32,794 nucleotides of DNA from Zhenhengia yiwuensis (GTDB lineage: Bacteria > Bacillota > Clostridia > Lachnospirales > Cellulosilyticaceae): the NCBI RefSeq assembly GCF_014384995.1, contig NZ_JACRSY010000034.1, positions 1 to 32,794 of the forward strand. Reading direction: 5' to 3'. The notes beneath the pieces were generated by a model that saw only the letters and a list, made by a program, of their open reading frames with translations, did no database searches and was not told where the DNA came from. The position numbers and the translations under genes were made by a program. This document shows, one piece after another, positions 23,220 through 31,695 of the stretch (within the stretch, counting starts at the first letter, position 1; each line of letters opens with the position of its first letter).

Positions 23220-23846
23220 TTATGCTGCCTTTTTCTTAGGCATTAAGTATTTAAGTGCTGGCTGTATAGCTTTAAGAAAAGCTACACTAGCAATAGCTAC
23301 AATTATTCCTTTTACAATATTAAATGGTGTAATAGATAATAAAATTAATGTGAATTTATCATTAACCGCTGGGATAATAGCATGCCCCATTTCAATAATA
23401 GTTTCCATTGGCATAAAGATTTTTGCATAAAGTGGAATAGTGATAAAGTAATTAACTACAGCTCCCATTAATGCTAAACCACCAATACCTGCTATAATTC
23501 CAATTGTTACAGTCTTCATATCTTTACCTTTTCTTATCATGAAAGTAAGTGGTAATATGTAACCAATTGAAATAAGTAAGTTAGCAAGTTCACCTACATA
23601 TCCTGAACTTGATCCAAATAATAATGCTTTTAATACATTTTTAAGAATGACAACCACAATACCTGCAAGTGGATGCACTGTTAAAATAGCTATTAAAGCT
23701 GGCATTTCACTAAAGTCAATCTCTAAAAAGCTTGGGAAAATAGCTGGAAGTTTAATTCCCCATTGCATTAAAATCGCTGCAATAGCACTTAAAAAGGCTA
23801 TTTTAATAAGATTTTGTGTAGATAATAATTTGTTTTCATTTTGCAT
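23220..23846 (-). CDS. ribU: Riboflavin transporter RibU (ECF S component)
   Basis: RibU is the membrane substrate-binding subunit that imports riboflavin with the shared ECF module (EcfA, EcfA', EcfT, not seen here). I choose ATG 23846 (208 aa, MQNENKLLSTQNL) because GGAGG lies about 7 nt upstream; a longer frame would start within the riboswitch terminator region. About six membrane helices, with the RibU-like FPSFLEIDFSEMPALIAIL region in the first third, KNVLKALLFGSSSGYVGELANL in the middle, and a basic C-terminus (PKKKAA). An FMN riboswitch lies directly upstream, which confirms the assignment: high FMN shuts off riboflavin uptake. Confidence 0.95.
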   Translation of the reverse strand: MQNENKLLSTQNLIKIAFLSAIAAILMQWGIKLPAIFPSFLEIDFSEMPALIAILTVHPLAGIVVVILKNVLKALLFGSSSGYVGELANLLISIGYILPLTFMIRKGKDMKTVTIGIIAGIGGLALMGAVVNYFITIPLYAKIFMPMETIIEMGHAIIPAVNDKFTLILLSITPFNIVKGIIVAIASVAFLKAIQPALKYLMPKKKAA

Positions 23847-23864
23847 AAAGCATCCTCCTAAACA

Positions 23865-23898
23865 ATAAAAAAGCAACCCAATTATTCTTAGGGTTGCC
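23865..23898 (-). terminator. Riboswitch expression-platform terminator
   Basis: GGCAACCC (23898-23891 on the minus strand) pairs with GGGTTGC (23879-23873), followed by TTTTTT, 25 nt before the ribU start. It sits between the FMN aptamer and the RBS and should form when FMN is bound. Confidence 0.88.
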
Positions 23899-23956
23899 GT
23901 TTTTTTGTATAATCATTGCATACTTTATCAAAATTTCAATAAATCTATGCTCATGC

Positions 23957-24081
23957 AACTCTTCTACCATCCAGACTTTACTGTCGGTTTTGGAATTTCA
24001 CCAAATCAGTACATACTTAAAAAGCATGTAGTCGCGGACTATCACCGCCGGTCGGGAATTTCACCCTGCCCTGAAGAATTA
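23957..24081 (-). promoter_or_regulatory. FMN riboswitch (RFN element)
   Basis: The minus strand carries the conserved RFN core: CTTCAGGGCAGGGTGAAATT, CCCGACCGGCGGTGATAGTC, CGCGAC, a variable hairpin (ACTACATGCTTTTTAAGTATGT), TTTGGTGAAATTCCAAAACC, GACAGTAAAGTCTGGATGG and the closing AGAAG. P1 pairs CTTC with GAAG at the two ends. FMN binding in the leader should favour the downstream terminator and turn off ribU. All aptamer helices are intact. Confidence 0.97.
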
Positions 24082-24112
24082 AGTAACTTTTTTATTTAAT
24101 TTTTATGCCCCC

Positions 24113-24141
24113 ATTATAATCCAATTTGTATGGGATTGCAA
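24113..24141 (-). promoter_or_regulatory. Promoter of the ribU leader
   Basis: On the minus strand there is TTGCAA (24141-24136), a 17-nt spacer and a perfect TATAAT (24118-24113). Transcription would begin near 24106, about 25 nt before the aptamer. Confidence 0.78.
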
Positions 24142-24362
24142 GAGGGTTCCCTGTACCATTTTATTTTGTGTGCTCTTTTGCAATAAACCCTAATACCACC
24201 AATTCTTTCAAATGCTATAAAAGCATTGCTAAAAATTTCTTAAAGAATTTCATCATTCTCTCCCTTAATAGGAGTATTTACATTTTTAATTGACCTAAGC
24301 ATATAAGGATGAAATTAAATTGAATGGAACTTTATTATTACTCTACATCGACCTTTGCCTTA

Positions 24363-24686
24363 TCAAGATTCTTTTTTTATAGTTACGGATTCTAAAAACA
24401 CGCCCTCTTCAAAACCACCACGTTCTTGATATTTCTTCATTCTTATATGCATAAGCTCTTCTTCTGTATAACCATGGTACTTTGCAAGTCCTATAAGAAC
24501 TTCAAGCATATCAGCAAGTTCCTCTAAGTTTCGATCTTCTAAGTACTCATTAAATTCCTCTATCATCTTTTCTTCTAATAAGTTTCTTAGTTCATGTCCT
24601 TCTACTTTTCTTGTAACACAATTTTTATGATCTGCTTCTATCATTTCTGGAATGCGGTCTCTTACAAGTTTATTATATATTTTCAT
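24363..24686 (-). CDS. MazG-like nucleotide pyrophosphohydrolase
   Basis: 107 aa. Opens with KIYNKLVRDRIPEMIEAD and has the all-alpha NTP pyrophosphatase metal motif EEFNEYLED ... EELADMLEVLIGLA (paired acidic residues), ending in KYQERGGFEEGVFLES. This is the single-domain MazG / phosphoribosyl-ATP pyrophosphohydrolase-like group common in Firmicutes, thought to clear non-canonical NTPs; the true substrate is not known. It is not a histidine-operon HisE, as no his genes are near. RBS AGAGGTAA lies 7 nt upstream of the ATG. Own promoter (TTGACT-17-TATAAA), single gene. Confidence 0.83.
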   Translation of the reverse strand: MKIYNKLVRDRIPEMIEADHKNCVTRKVEGHELRNLLEEKMIEEFNEYLEDRNLEELADMLEVLIGLAKYHGYTEEELMHIRMKKYQERGGFEEGVFLESVTIKKES

Positions 24687-24734
24687 TCTACTTTACCTCT
24701 TTTATCCTTTTATAATTATGTTGGCTATACACTG

Positions 24735-24763
24735 TTTATACGAATCTCTTCTATGAAAGTCAA
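24735..24763 (-). promoter_or_regulatory. Promoter of the MazG-like gene
   Basis: On the minus strand there is TTGACT (24763-24758), a 17-nt spacer and TATAAA (24740-24735), about 49 nt before the start codon. Confidence 0.7.
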
Positions 24764-24800
24764 TAACCTAGTCTAAACAAAAATGCTTATCCTTTTTTAA

Positions 24801-24829
24801 TTGACAGAATTTTTTATTACTGTTAGAAT
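24801..24829 (+). promoter_or_regulatory. Promoter of the GNAT gene
   Basis: TTGACA (24801-24806), a 17-nt spacer and TAGAAT (24824-24829), with TGT before the -10. The ATG follows at 24868 behind GGGGAGG. Confidence 0.8.
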
Positions 24830-24867
24830 TATTTTGTACCATTTTTTTACAAAGGGGAGGAATAATA

Positions 24868-25347
24868 ATGCCATTTCAAATAAGAGAAGCTACATATGAG
24901 GATTACTCTGCTATTAATAATCTTATTATAGAAGTTCATAACTTACATTGTAACTATAGACCTGATGTTTATGCCAAAGTCGATACACCTCTTACAAAAG
25001 AGCATTATCATGCCATGCTTATGCAGGATCAGCTTAAAATATTTGTAGTCGAAGATTCTTCCTCTCACGAAGTAATAGGCTATAGCTCTCTTAAGCTCAT
25101 GTCTTCACCTTCTTTATCTATCTTAGTACCAACGTACGCTGCTTATGTCAATGATTTTTGTATTAAATCGACTTATAAAAGACAAGGTGCAGGCAAACTT
25201 CTTTTTGATACTATTGCAAACTATGCTAAAGGACATGGAGCTGAGTCTATTCAACTCACTGTATGGGAATTTAATAAGGATGCCTTAGAATTCTATACTG
25301 CACTCGGTATGCGTACACGCAACCGCCGTCTTGAACTTGATTTATAA
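24868..25347 (+). CDS. GNAT-family N-acetyltransferase
   Basis: 159 aa, one GNAT domain. The N-terminal REATYEDYSAINNLI is the usual first strand and helix; YVNDFCIKSTYKRQGAGKLLFDTIANYAK carries the acetyl-CoA loop RQGAGK; IQLTVWEFNKDALEFYTALGMRTRNRRLELDL is the typical C-terminal end. The substrate is unknown. The ATG has a strong GGGGAGG about 9 nt upstream and a near-consensus promoter. Single gene, divergent from the MazG-like gene and convergent with tex across a shared terminator. Confidence 0.88.
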   Translation: MPFQIREATYEDYSAINNLIIEVHNLHCNYRPDVYAKVDTPLTKEHYHAMLMQDQLKIFVVEDSSSHEVIGYSSLKLMSSPSLSILVPTYAAYVNDFCIKSTYKRQGAGKLLFDTIANYAKGHGAESIQLTVWEFNKDALEFYTALGMRTRNRRLELDL

Positions 25348-25368
25348 TAACCCTAAGAAATAAAATAT

Positions 25369-25416
25369 AAAAAGAGTGCCACTAAACTCATTTAGTTTTT
25401 AGTAGCACTCTTTTTT
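25369..25416. terminator. Bidirectional terminator between the GNAT gene and tex
   Basis: AAAGAGTGCCACTAAA (25371-25386) pairs with TTTAGTAGCACTCTTT (25398-25413) with one mismatch, flanked by A and T runs, serving both convergent genes. Confidence 0.88.
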
Positions 25417-25443
25417 CTTTTTAATTAACAAGTTTGCCTTATA

Positions 25444-27582
25444 CTATTTCATAGTCAAGCTTATTTTTCTAGTCTGTACATTAACACTCATAACAGTTAC
25501 ATCTACAATATCTCCTACTTTTACAACTTCTAGCGGATGTTTAACAAATTTCTCAGACATTTGAGATACATGAACAAGTCCATCTTGGTGAACACCAATA
25601 TCTACAAATGCACCAAAGTCTACAATATTTCTAACAGTTCCTTTAAGCTTCATACCTTCTTTTAAGTCTTCTAAATCTAAGACATCACTATGCAGAATTG
25701 GCTTTGGCATGTCCTCACGTGGGTCACGGCCTGGTTTTTCAAGTTCTTTAATAATATCTTCAAGTGTCATCTCACCTATGCCTAGCTTACTTGCTAATTG
25801 ACCTAGATCCCCTGCCTTTTTGCTAAGTCCTTTGAGCCCTCCTTGATTTAAATCTGCTGGCGTATACCCTAATGCTTCAAGTACCTGACCTGCAATTTTA
25901 TAGGACTCTGGGTGAACGGCAGTACCATCCAAGAACTCTTTACTTTCTGGTACACGTAAGAAACCGGCACATTGTTCAAATACCTTTGGTCCTAAACCTT
26001 TTACTTTAAGAAGTTCTTTACGTGTGAGGAATCTGCCATTTGCTTCTCTATAGGCAATAATATTATTAGCAACTGTTTTCTTAATACCTGCTACATATTG
26101 AAGTAAAGAAGAAGATGCTGTATTAAGATCCACCCCAACCTCATTAACAGATTTCTCTACTACACCACTTAAATTCTCTTCAAGACGCTTTTGGTTCATA
26201 TCATGTTGATACTGACCTACCCCAATAGACTTAGGATCAATTTTTACAAGTTCAGCAAGTGGATCTTGAAGACGTCTTGCAATGGATACTGCACTTCTTA
26301 CACCTACATCATCATTAGGGAATTCTTCTGTAGCAAGCTTCGAAGCAGAGTACACAGAAGCACCTGCTTCATTTACAATGACATAATGAATAGTTTTTGG
26401 AATTTCTCTAAGCATATCTGCTACAAATTTTTCTGTTTCCCTAGAAGCTGTTCCATTTCCAATAGAAAGAAGATCGATATCATATTTCTCAATTAGTGCT
26501 TTCAGTACTTTCTTAGCTTCTTCTGTTTTATTTTGAGGCGCTGTTGGGTAAATAACTGTATTATCTAATTTCTTACCTGTGGCATCGATAACTGCAATTT
26601 TACAACCCGTACGGAAAGCTGGGTCAATTCCCATTACAGTATGCCCCTTAATAGGTGCCCCCATTAAAAGTTGATAGAGATTCTTGTTAAATACTTCAAG
26701 GGCACCATCTTCTGCCTTAAGTGAAAGCTCATTACGAATATCTCTTTCAATAGCTGGCGCAATAAGTCGTTTATAACTATCTTCTAGAGTAGCCGTTAAA
26801 TACTCTCTTACAGGGCTATCCTCTTTAATTATTTGCTTATTTAAATAGAGCAAGATTTTCTCTATAGGCGCTTCTACTTTTACAGTAATAATCTTTTCAC
26901 TTTCCCCACGATTCATAGCAAGTATTCTATGGCCTGGCATAGACTTAATTTTTTCAGTGTAGTCATAGTACATTTTAAAAACTTCTTTTTCATCTTTTTC
27001 AGCATCTTTCACTTTAGTGACAATCATACCTTCATTAAAAGTTACTTTACGAATAGCACTTCTAAAGTTGGCTTCTTCACTAATGCCTTCTGCTAAAATA
27101 TCACTTGCACCTTGAAGTGCCTCTTGTCCTGTACTCACACCTTTTTCTTCGTTAATATACTCAGCTGCTACCTCTTCTATATTTGCCGTTTCCTGCGCTT
27201 TAATAAGCTGTGCTAAAGGCTCTAATCCTTTTTCTTTAGCAATAGTTGCTCGGGTACGTTTCTTAGCTTTATAAGGAAGGTATAAGTCTTCCACTTCTGT
27301 TGCTGTAGTAGCTGTTTCTATTTGCTTTTTAAGTTCCTCAGTAAGTTTACCTTGCTCCTCAATAAGTCGAATAACTTGCTCTTTTCTTGCTTCTAAATTT
27401 TGAAGATACGTATAACGCTCATGGAATTTACGAAGCACTTCATCATTAAGTCCCCCCGTTACTTCCTTACGATATCTTGCAATAAATGGTATAGTATTCC
27501 CTTCTTCTATAAGCCCTATTGTATTTTCAACTTGGCTACGCTTAATTTGTAGTTCTTCTTGTAAGATCTTAATAATATCCAT
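25444..27582 (-). CDS. tex: Tex-family RNA-binding transcription accessory protein
   Basis: 712 aa from ATG 27582, chosen because AAAGGAG is 7 nt upstream; the open frame extends further into the promoter. Order: Tex N-terminal helical region (IPFIARYRKEVTGGLNDEVLRKF, DLYLPYKAKKRTRATIAKEKGLEPLA), YqgF/RNase H-like domain (GIDPAFRTGCKIAVID, IGNGTASRETEKF, NEAGASVYSASKLA, SIGVGQYQHDM), a helix-hairpin-helix region (NTASSSLLQYVAGIKKTVA, LLKVKGLGPKVFEQCAGFLR), and a C-terminal S1 domain (LKGTVRNIVDFGAFVDIGVH). Tex binds nucleic acid and affects transcription and toxin expression in pathogens. Own promoter; single gene. Confidence 0.96.
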   Translation of the reverse strand: MDIIKILQEELQIKRSQVENTIGLIEEGNTIPFIARYRKEVTGGLNDEVLRKFHERYTYLQNLEARKEQVIRLIEEQGKLTEELKKQIETATTATEVEDLYLPYKAKKRTRATIAKEKGLEPLAQLIKAQETANIEEVAAEYINEEKGVSTGQEALQGASDILAEGISEEANFRSAIRKVTFNEGMIVTKVKDAEKDEKEVFKMYYDYTEKIKSMPGHRILAMNRGESEKIITVKVEAPIEKILLYLNKQIIKEDSPVREYLTATLEDSYKRLIAPAIERDIRNELSLKAEDGALEVFNKNLYQLLMGAPIKGHTVMGIDPAFRTGCKIAVIDATGKKLDNTVIYPTAPQNKTEEAKKVLKALIEKYDIDLLSIGNGTASRETEKFVADMLREIPKTIHYVIVNEAGASVYSASKLATEEFPNDDVGVRSAVSIARRLQDPLAELVKIDPKSIGVGQYQHDMNQKRLEENLSGVVEKSVNEVGVDLNTASSSLLQYVAGIKKTVANNIIAYREANGRFLTRKELLKVKGLGPKVFEQCAGFLRVPESKEFLDGTAVHPESYKIAGQVLEALGYTPADLNQGGLKGLSKKAGDLGQLASKLGIGEMTLEDIIKELEKPGRDPREDMPKPILHSDVLDLEDLKEGMKLKGTVRNIVDFGAFVDIGVHQDGLVHVSQMSEKFVKHPLEVVKVGDIVDVTVMSVNVQTRKISLTMK

Positions 27583-27619
27583 TTTTTTCTCCTTTGTTCC
27601 CTTACTCACTTTATACAGT

Positions 27620-27648
27620 ATAGTATCATAAATAAATTTAAAATTCAA
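27620..27648 (-). promoter_or_regulatory. Promoter of tex
   Basis: On the minus strand there is TTGAAT (27648-27643), a 17-nt spacer and TACTAT (27625-27620), about 38 nt before the tex start. Confidence 0.55.
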
Positions 27649-27796
27649 AGTCATTCCCATATTTTGTAATTAAAATTACAATTTTACATAAATAAAATCC
27701 AAAATTCAAAATTAATTAATTTAATAATATATTATTCATTTGAACAAACAATATACTTTTACATAACTTTATCTTCTAACGCTTGTTTATTCTACA

Positions 27797-27802
27797 TATA
27801 AT
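27797..27802 (+). promoter_or_regulatory. Possible -10 of the nucleoside transporter operon
   Basis: A perfect TATAAT lies 29 nt before the lipoprotein ATG; the -35 at 17 nt spacing (TTCTAA) is weak. The upstream region (27660-27780) is extremely AT-rich and could serve as an UP element. Confidence 0.4.
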
Positions 27803-27830
27803 CTATTAAAAAGGGTGTTGAGGTGAAATC

Positions 27831-29009
27831 ATGAAAAAGAAATTTTTAGCTTTACTGTTATGTGGCGTAATGGCTACATTCTCACTGGCTGGTTGTTCAG
27901 CTACTCCTGCTGAAAATGGTACTCCTACCACAGAGGAAAGTAACCCTACTGAAGAGAAAGAAGCTCCAGAAGAAAAGGAAACATCAACAGAAGAAGCAGC
28001 TAAACCAAGTGCTAGCGATTTAAAAGTCGGTATGGTTACAGATGCTGGTACAATTGATGACAAATCATTCAATCAAGGCACATGGGAGGGTATCCTACGT
28101 GCTGGTGAAGAACTTGGTATCCAAACAAATTACCTTAAACCAGCTGGTCAAACTGAAGCTGACTACTTAAAAGAAATTGGTAATCTCTATGATACAGGCT
28201 ATAAATTCATTGTAACTCCTGGTTACAAATTTGAAACTGCTATCTACAAATCACAAACAAAATATGAAGATGCAAAATTCGTTATTCTTGATGGTGCACC
28301 ACATAGCGGTGATAATGCTTATGATGTAAAAGATAATACTGTTGCAATTTACTTTGCAGAACATCAATCAGGTTTTGTTGCGGGTGTTGCTACTGCTTTA
28401 GAACTTAAAGAAGGTGCATTAGGCTTCATCGGTGGTATGGAAATTCCTGCTGTACAAAAATTCAACTGGGGCTTCCAACAAGGTGTAGCTTATGCAAACA
28501 CTAACCTTGGTACAAATATGACAATTGAAGAATCAAACGTTGTATACCAAGGCTCATTTGATAATGTACCCGCTGGTCAACAACTTGCAGCTCAAATGTT
28601 TGATAAAGGTGTAAAAGCTATCTTCTGTGCTGCTGGTGGTGTTGGTGTTGGTGCAATCAAAGAAGGTGTAGAACGTAACAAACAAGGTAAAGAAGCTTGG
28701 ATTATTGGTGTAGATACAGACCAATATGCCGAAGGTTTCTATGACGCTGACAATACTAAATCTTGTATTTTAACATCAGCTGTTAAACGTATCGATAACG
28801 CTTCATATGATATGATTCAAGCTGAACTTAATGGCGAGTTCCCAGGTGGTCAAACATTAACATTTGATATTACAACTGATGGTGTTGGTATTCCTGTAGA
28901 AAATCCAAACTTAAGTGATGAAACAATTAAAACTGTTGCCGACGTTGTACAACAAATGAAAGATGGTAAAATCACAGTTGCTGATAACGGTGAAGGTCTT
29001 ATTAAATAG
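27831..29009 (+). CDS. BMP-family nucleoside-binding lipoprotein
   Basis: 392 aa. The signal peptide has a lipobox (FSLAGC, lipid-modified Cys22) followed by a low-complexity E/T/P-rich linker (residues 27-60), so the protein is tethered to the outer face of the membrane. The body is a periplasmic-binding-type fold of the BMP (basic membrane protein) family: KVGMVTDAGTIDDKSFNQGTWEG, YKFIVTPGYKFE, HQSGFVAGVATAL, GFIGGMEIPAVQKF, and AIFCAAGGVGVGA. It should capture purine nucleosides for the ABC importer encoded next, as in Bacillus NupN or Lactococcus BmpA. RBS GAGGTG precedes the ATG. A terminator lies between it and the ATPase gene, which may keep the binding protein in excess. Confidence 0.93.
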   Translation: MKKKFLALLLCGVMATFSLAGCSATPAENGTPTTEESNPTEEKEAPEEKETSTEEAAKPSASDLKVGMVTDAGTIDDKSFNQGTWEGILRAGEELGIQTNYLKPAGQTEADYLKEIGNLYDTGYKFIVTPGYKFETAIYKSQTKYEDAKFVILDGAPHSGDNAYDVKDNTVAIYFAEHQSGFVAGVATALELKEGALGFIGGMEIPAVQKFNWGFQQGVAYANTNLGTNMTIEESNVVYQGSFDNVPAGQQLAAQMFDKGVKAIFCAAGGVGVGAIKEGVERNKQGKEAWIIGVDTDQYAEGFYDADNTKSCILTSAVKRIDNASYDMIQAELNGEFPGGQTLTFDITTDGVGIPVENPNLSDETIKTVADVVQQMKDGKITVADNGEGLIK

Positions 29010-29015
29010 TAAATG

Positions 29016-29041
29016 AAAAGGCGGTTTTACCGCCTTTTTTT
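29016..29041 (+). terminator. Intra-operon terminator / attenuator
   Basis: AAAAGGCGGT (29016-29025) pairs with ACCGCCTTTT (29029-29038) around a 3-nt loop, followed by further Ts. It lies between the lipoprotein and the ATPase gene. Transporter subunits would be made by partial readthrough, a common arrangement for binding-protein operons. Confidence 0.9.
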
Positions 29042-29066
29042 TGAATACTACCAAAGGAGGTAAACT

Positions 29067-30599
29067 ATGGATTATGTTATTGAAATGCTAGGTATACGCA
29101 AAGAATTTCCTGGAATCGTTGCAAATGACAATATTACACTCCAACTTGCACAAGGAGAAATCCATGCACTACTTGGTGAAAACGGTGCGGGAAAATCTAC
29201 GCTTATGAGTATGCTTTTTGGTATGTATCAGCCAGATAGAGGTTCTATTAAACTAAATGGTAAAGAAGTCAAAATTACTAATCCTAACGTTGCAACAGCT
29301 CTTGGTATAGGCATGGTGCACCAACACTTTAAATTAGTACATAACTTTACGACGACCGAAAACATCATTCTTGGAATTGAACCTAAAAAATGCGGAGGAC
29401 TTATCCTCGATATTGAAAAGGCTGCTAAAAGAGTTGCACAGCTTTCAGAAAAGTATGGCCTTAATATTGATCCTTACGCAAAGATTGAAGATATCTCTGT
29501 TGGTATGCAGCAAAGAGTAGAAATTATGAAAATGCTTTATCGTAACGCTGATATTCTGATCTTTGATGAACCTACTGCTGTTTTAACTCCTCAAGAGATT
29601 GAAGATTTAATGGAGATTATGCGTGGTCTTATTAAAGAAGGTAAATCGATCATTATTATTACCCATAAACTAAAAGAGATTAAAGCTGTAGCAGACCGCT
29701 GCACCGTTATTCGTCGTGGTAAATACATAGGTACAGTTAATGTAAAAGAAACAAGTGAAGCTGAAATGGCTAAGATGATGGTAGGGCGTAACGTCTCCTT
29801 TAAGGTCGATAAAGTTGATGCTACACCTGGTGAAACCATCTTAAAAGTAGAAAATTTATCTGTTTTAAATAATAAAAAGGTACTTGGTCTTAAAAACTTC
29901 TCTGTAGAAGTACGAGCTGGTGAAATTGTAGGAATTGCTGGTGTTGAAGGGAATGGTCAGACTGAACTTGTCGAAGCCATTACTGGACTACGTAAATCAG
30001 AAAGTGGCAAGATCTTTATTCGTAAGCGAGATATTACACATCTTCCTATTCATAAACGCATTGAAAGTGGTATAGCTCATATTCCTGAAGACCGTCAAAA
30101 GCGCGGTCTTGTCCTAGACTATACTGTTGAAGAAAATATGATTCTAGAACGCTTTAATAAAGCACCTTTTGCTAAAAATGGCTTACTTAATTATGATGCC
30201 ATCAGCAAATATGCTCAGAAAATTGTAGATGCCTTTGACGTACGTGCCGGACAAGGTTGCAGTACACTTGCTCGCTCTTTATCTGGTGGTAATCAGCAAA
30301 AAGCTATTATTGGGCGTGAGATTGAACTTAATCCTGACTTACTTATTGCTGTTCAGCCTACCCGAGGCCTTGATGTTGGTTCTATTGAATATATTCATAA
30401 ACGTCTTATTGATCAACGCGATAAAGGTAAAGCCGTACTCCTTGTTTCCTTAGAGCTTGATGAGATTCTTAATGTATCTGACCGTATTGTTGTTATTAAT
30501 AATGGTGAACGCATTGGCACAGTAGATGCTCAGGATACAAACGAAAATGAAATTGGTCTTATGATGGCTGGTGTGAAAGGAGATGTAAAACATGCATAG
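29067..30599 (+). CDS. Nucleoside ABC transporter ATP-binding protein (two ABC domains)
   Basis: 510 aa with two tandem ABC domains of the RbsA/NupO class. Domain 1 has Walker A GENGAGKST (37-45), a divergent signature SVGMQQRVEI and Walker B LIFDEPTAVLT. Domain 2 has a degenerate Walker A (GVEGNGQTE, without the usual lysine), a canonical signature LSGGNQQKAI and IAVQPTRGLDVGS as Walker B. Loss of the second Walker A lysine is normal for this class and means asymmetric ATP use. AAAGGAGG precedes the ATG. It overlaps the first permease gene by 8 nt. Energises nucleoside import with the lipoprotein and the two permeases; similar to Bacillus NupO. Confidence 0.94.
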   Translation: MDYVIEMLGIRKEFPGIVANDNITLQLAQGEIHALLGENGAGKSTLMSMLFGMYQPDRGSIKLNGKEVKITNPNVATALGIGMVHQHFKLVHNFTTTENIILGIEPKKCGGLILDIEKAAKRVAQLSEKYGLNIDPYAKIEDISVGMQQRVEIMKMLYRNADILIFDEPTAVLTPQEIEDLMEIMRGLIKEGKSIIIITHKLKEIKAVADRCTVIRRGKYIGTVNVKETSEAEMAKMMVGRNVSFKVDKVDATPGETILKVENLSVLNNKKVLGLKNFSVEVRAGEIVGIAGVEGNGQTELVEAITGLRKSESGKIFIRKRDITHLPIHKRIESGIAHIPEDRQKRGLVLDYTVEENMILERFNKAPFAKNGLLNYDAISKYAQKIVDAFDVRAGQGCSTLARSLSGGNQQKAIIGREIELNPDLLIAVQPTRGLDVGSIEYIHKRLIDQRDKGKAVLLVSLELDEILNVSDRIVVINNGERIGTVDAQDTNENEIGLMMAGVKGDVKHA

Positions 30600-31692
30600 A
30601 TATAAGAAGCTTATCGTTTCTCTCATTTCTATCTTTCTAGGCCTTCTTGTTGGAACATTATTTATGATGGTTACAGGCCATAACCCTATTTCTGGTTTTA
30701 TCTACCTTGTACAAGGTGGTCTTAAAAGTGTAGAACGCGTAGGTAATACTATTGCAACCGCTACACCTCTTATTCTAACAGGTCTTTCTGTAGCCTTTGC
30801 CTTTAGAACAGGCCTCTTTAATATTGGTGCCCCTGGACAAATGCTCTTTGGTGGTTTTTGTGCAACAGCTATAGGTCTTACTTTCCCTACTCTACCAGCA
30901 TTTATCCTTGTACCTATTATGGTCATTACAGGTATGCTTGGTGGTGCTGTATGGGGGATTGTCCCTGGACTTTTAAAAGCTAAGTTCAATGTACATGAAG
31001 TTGTTTCTTCTATTATGATGAACTGGATTGCTAACTGGGTTGTTTACTATGCTGTTAAAGCACGTTTCACAGGAACTATGGAAACTGAGTCCAAGCTTCT
31101 TACCCCAAATGCTACCCTTCATGCAAACTGGATCTCCAACTTATTCCAAGGCTCCTATATTAACCTAGGTATTTTTATTGCGATTCTAGCTGTTATCATC
31201 ATTGCATTTATTCTTAACAAAACTACATTTGGCTACCAACTTAAATCTGTAGGGTTTAACCGTTATGCTGCTGAATATGCAGGGATTTCTGTTAATAAAA
31301 ATATTATTCTTTCTATGATGATTGCTGGTGGCCTTGCTGGTCTTGCTGGCGTAGTTCAATATGCTGGTAATGCTAACTGTATCCAGTTAGGTGTCATCCC
31401 ATCTCAAGGTTTTGATGGTATTGCTGTTGCTCTTCTAGGGGCTAATACCCCTATTGGCTCACTTCTTGCAGCCCTCTTCTTTGGTCTTCTTTATTCAGGT
31501 CGTGGCTTTATGACAGCAGCTACTAAAATCCCACCTGAAATTGCAGATACAATCATAGCAACCATTATCTACTTTGCAGCAACTAGCGTCCTTATAGAAA
31601 GCTGGCTTGACCGCATCATTAAAAAACGTCATGAAAAGCGCTTAGATGTTAAAACAAATAATCAATTAGAAACTCAGAAGGAGGATGAGTAG
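30592..31692 (+). CDS. Nucleoside ABC transporter permease, first subunit
   Basis: 366 aa, about ten membrane helices. Matches the NupP/YufP branch of the branched-chain-amino-acid-like permease family: MVTGHNPISGFIYLVQGGL near the N-terminus, TATPLILTGLSVAFAFRTGLFNIGAPGQM, KAKFNVHEVVSSIMMNWIANW, GFNRYAAEYAGISVNKN (cytosolic coupling loop facing the ATPase), and GFDGIAVALLGANTPIG. The C-terminal tail is charged (KKRHEKRLDVK). Its start overlaps the ATPase stop by 8 nt and its end is 3 nt before the second permease, so the three are translationally coupled. Confidence 0.93.
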   Translation: MHRYKKLIVSLISIFLGLLVGTLFMMVTGHNPISGFIYLVQGGLKSVERVGNTIATATPLILTGLSVAFAFRTGLFNIGAPGQMLFGGFCATAIGLTFPTLPAFILVPIMVITGMLGGAVWGIVPGLLKAKFNVHEVVSSIMMNWIANWVVYYAVKARFTGTMETESKLLTPNATLHANWISNLFQGSYINLGIFIAILAVIIIAFILNKTTFGYQLKSVGFNRYAAEYAGISVNKNIILSMMIAGGLAGLAGVVQYAGNANCIQLGVIPSQGFDGIAVALLGANTPIGSLLAALFFGLLYSGRGFMTAATKIPPEIADTIIATIIYFAATSVLIESWLDRIIKKRHEKRLDVKTNNQLETQKEDE

Positions 31693-31695
31693 ATT

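Noticed and set aside
23905..24099. 64-codon plus-strand frame
   Set aside because: It is the complement of the FMN riboswitch.
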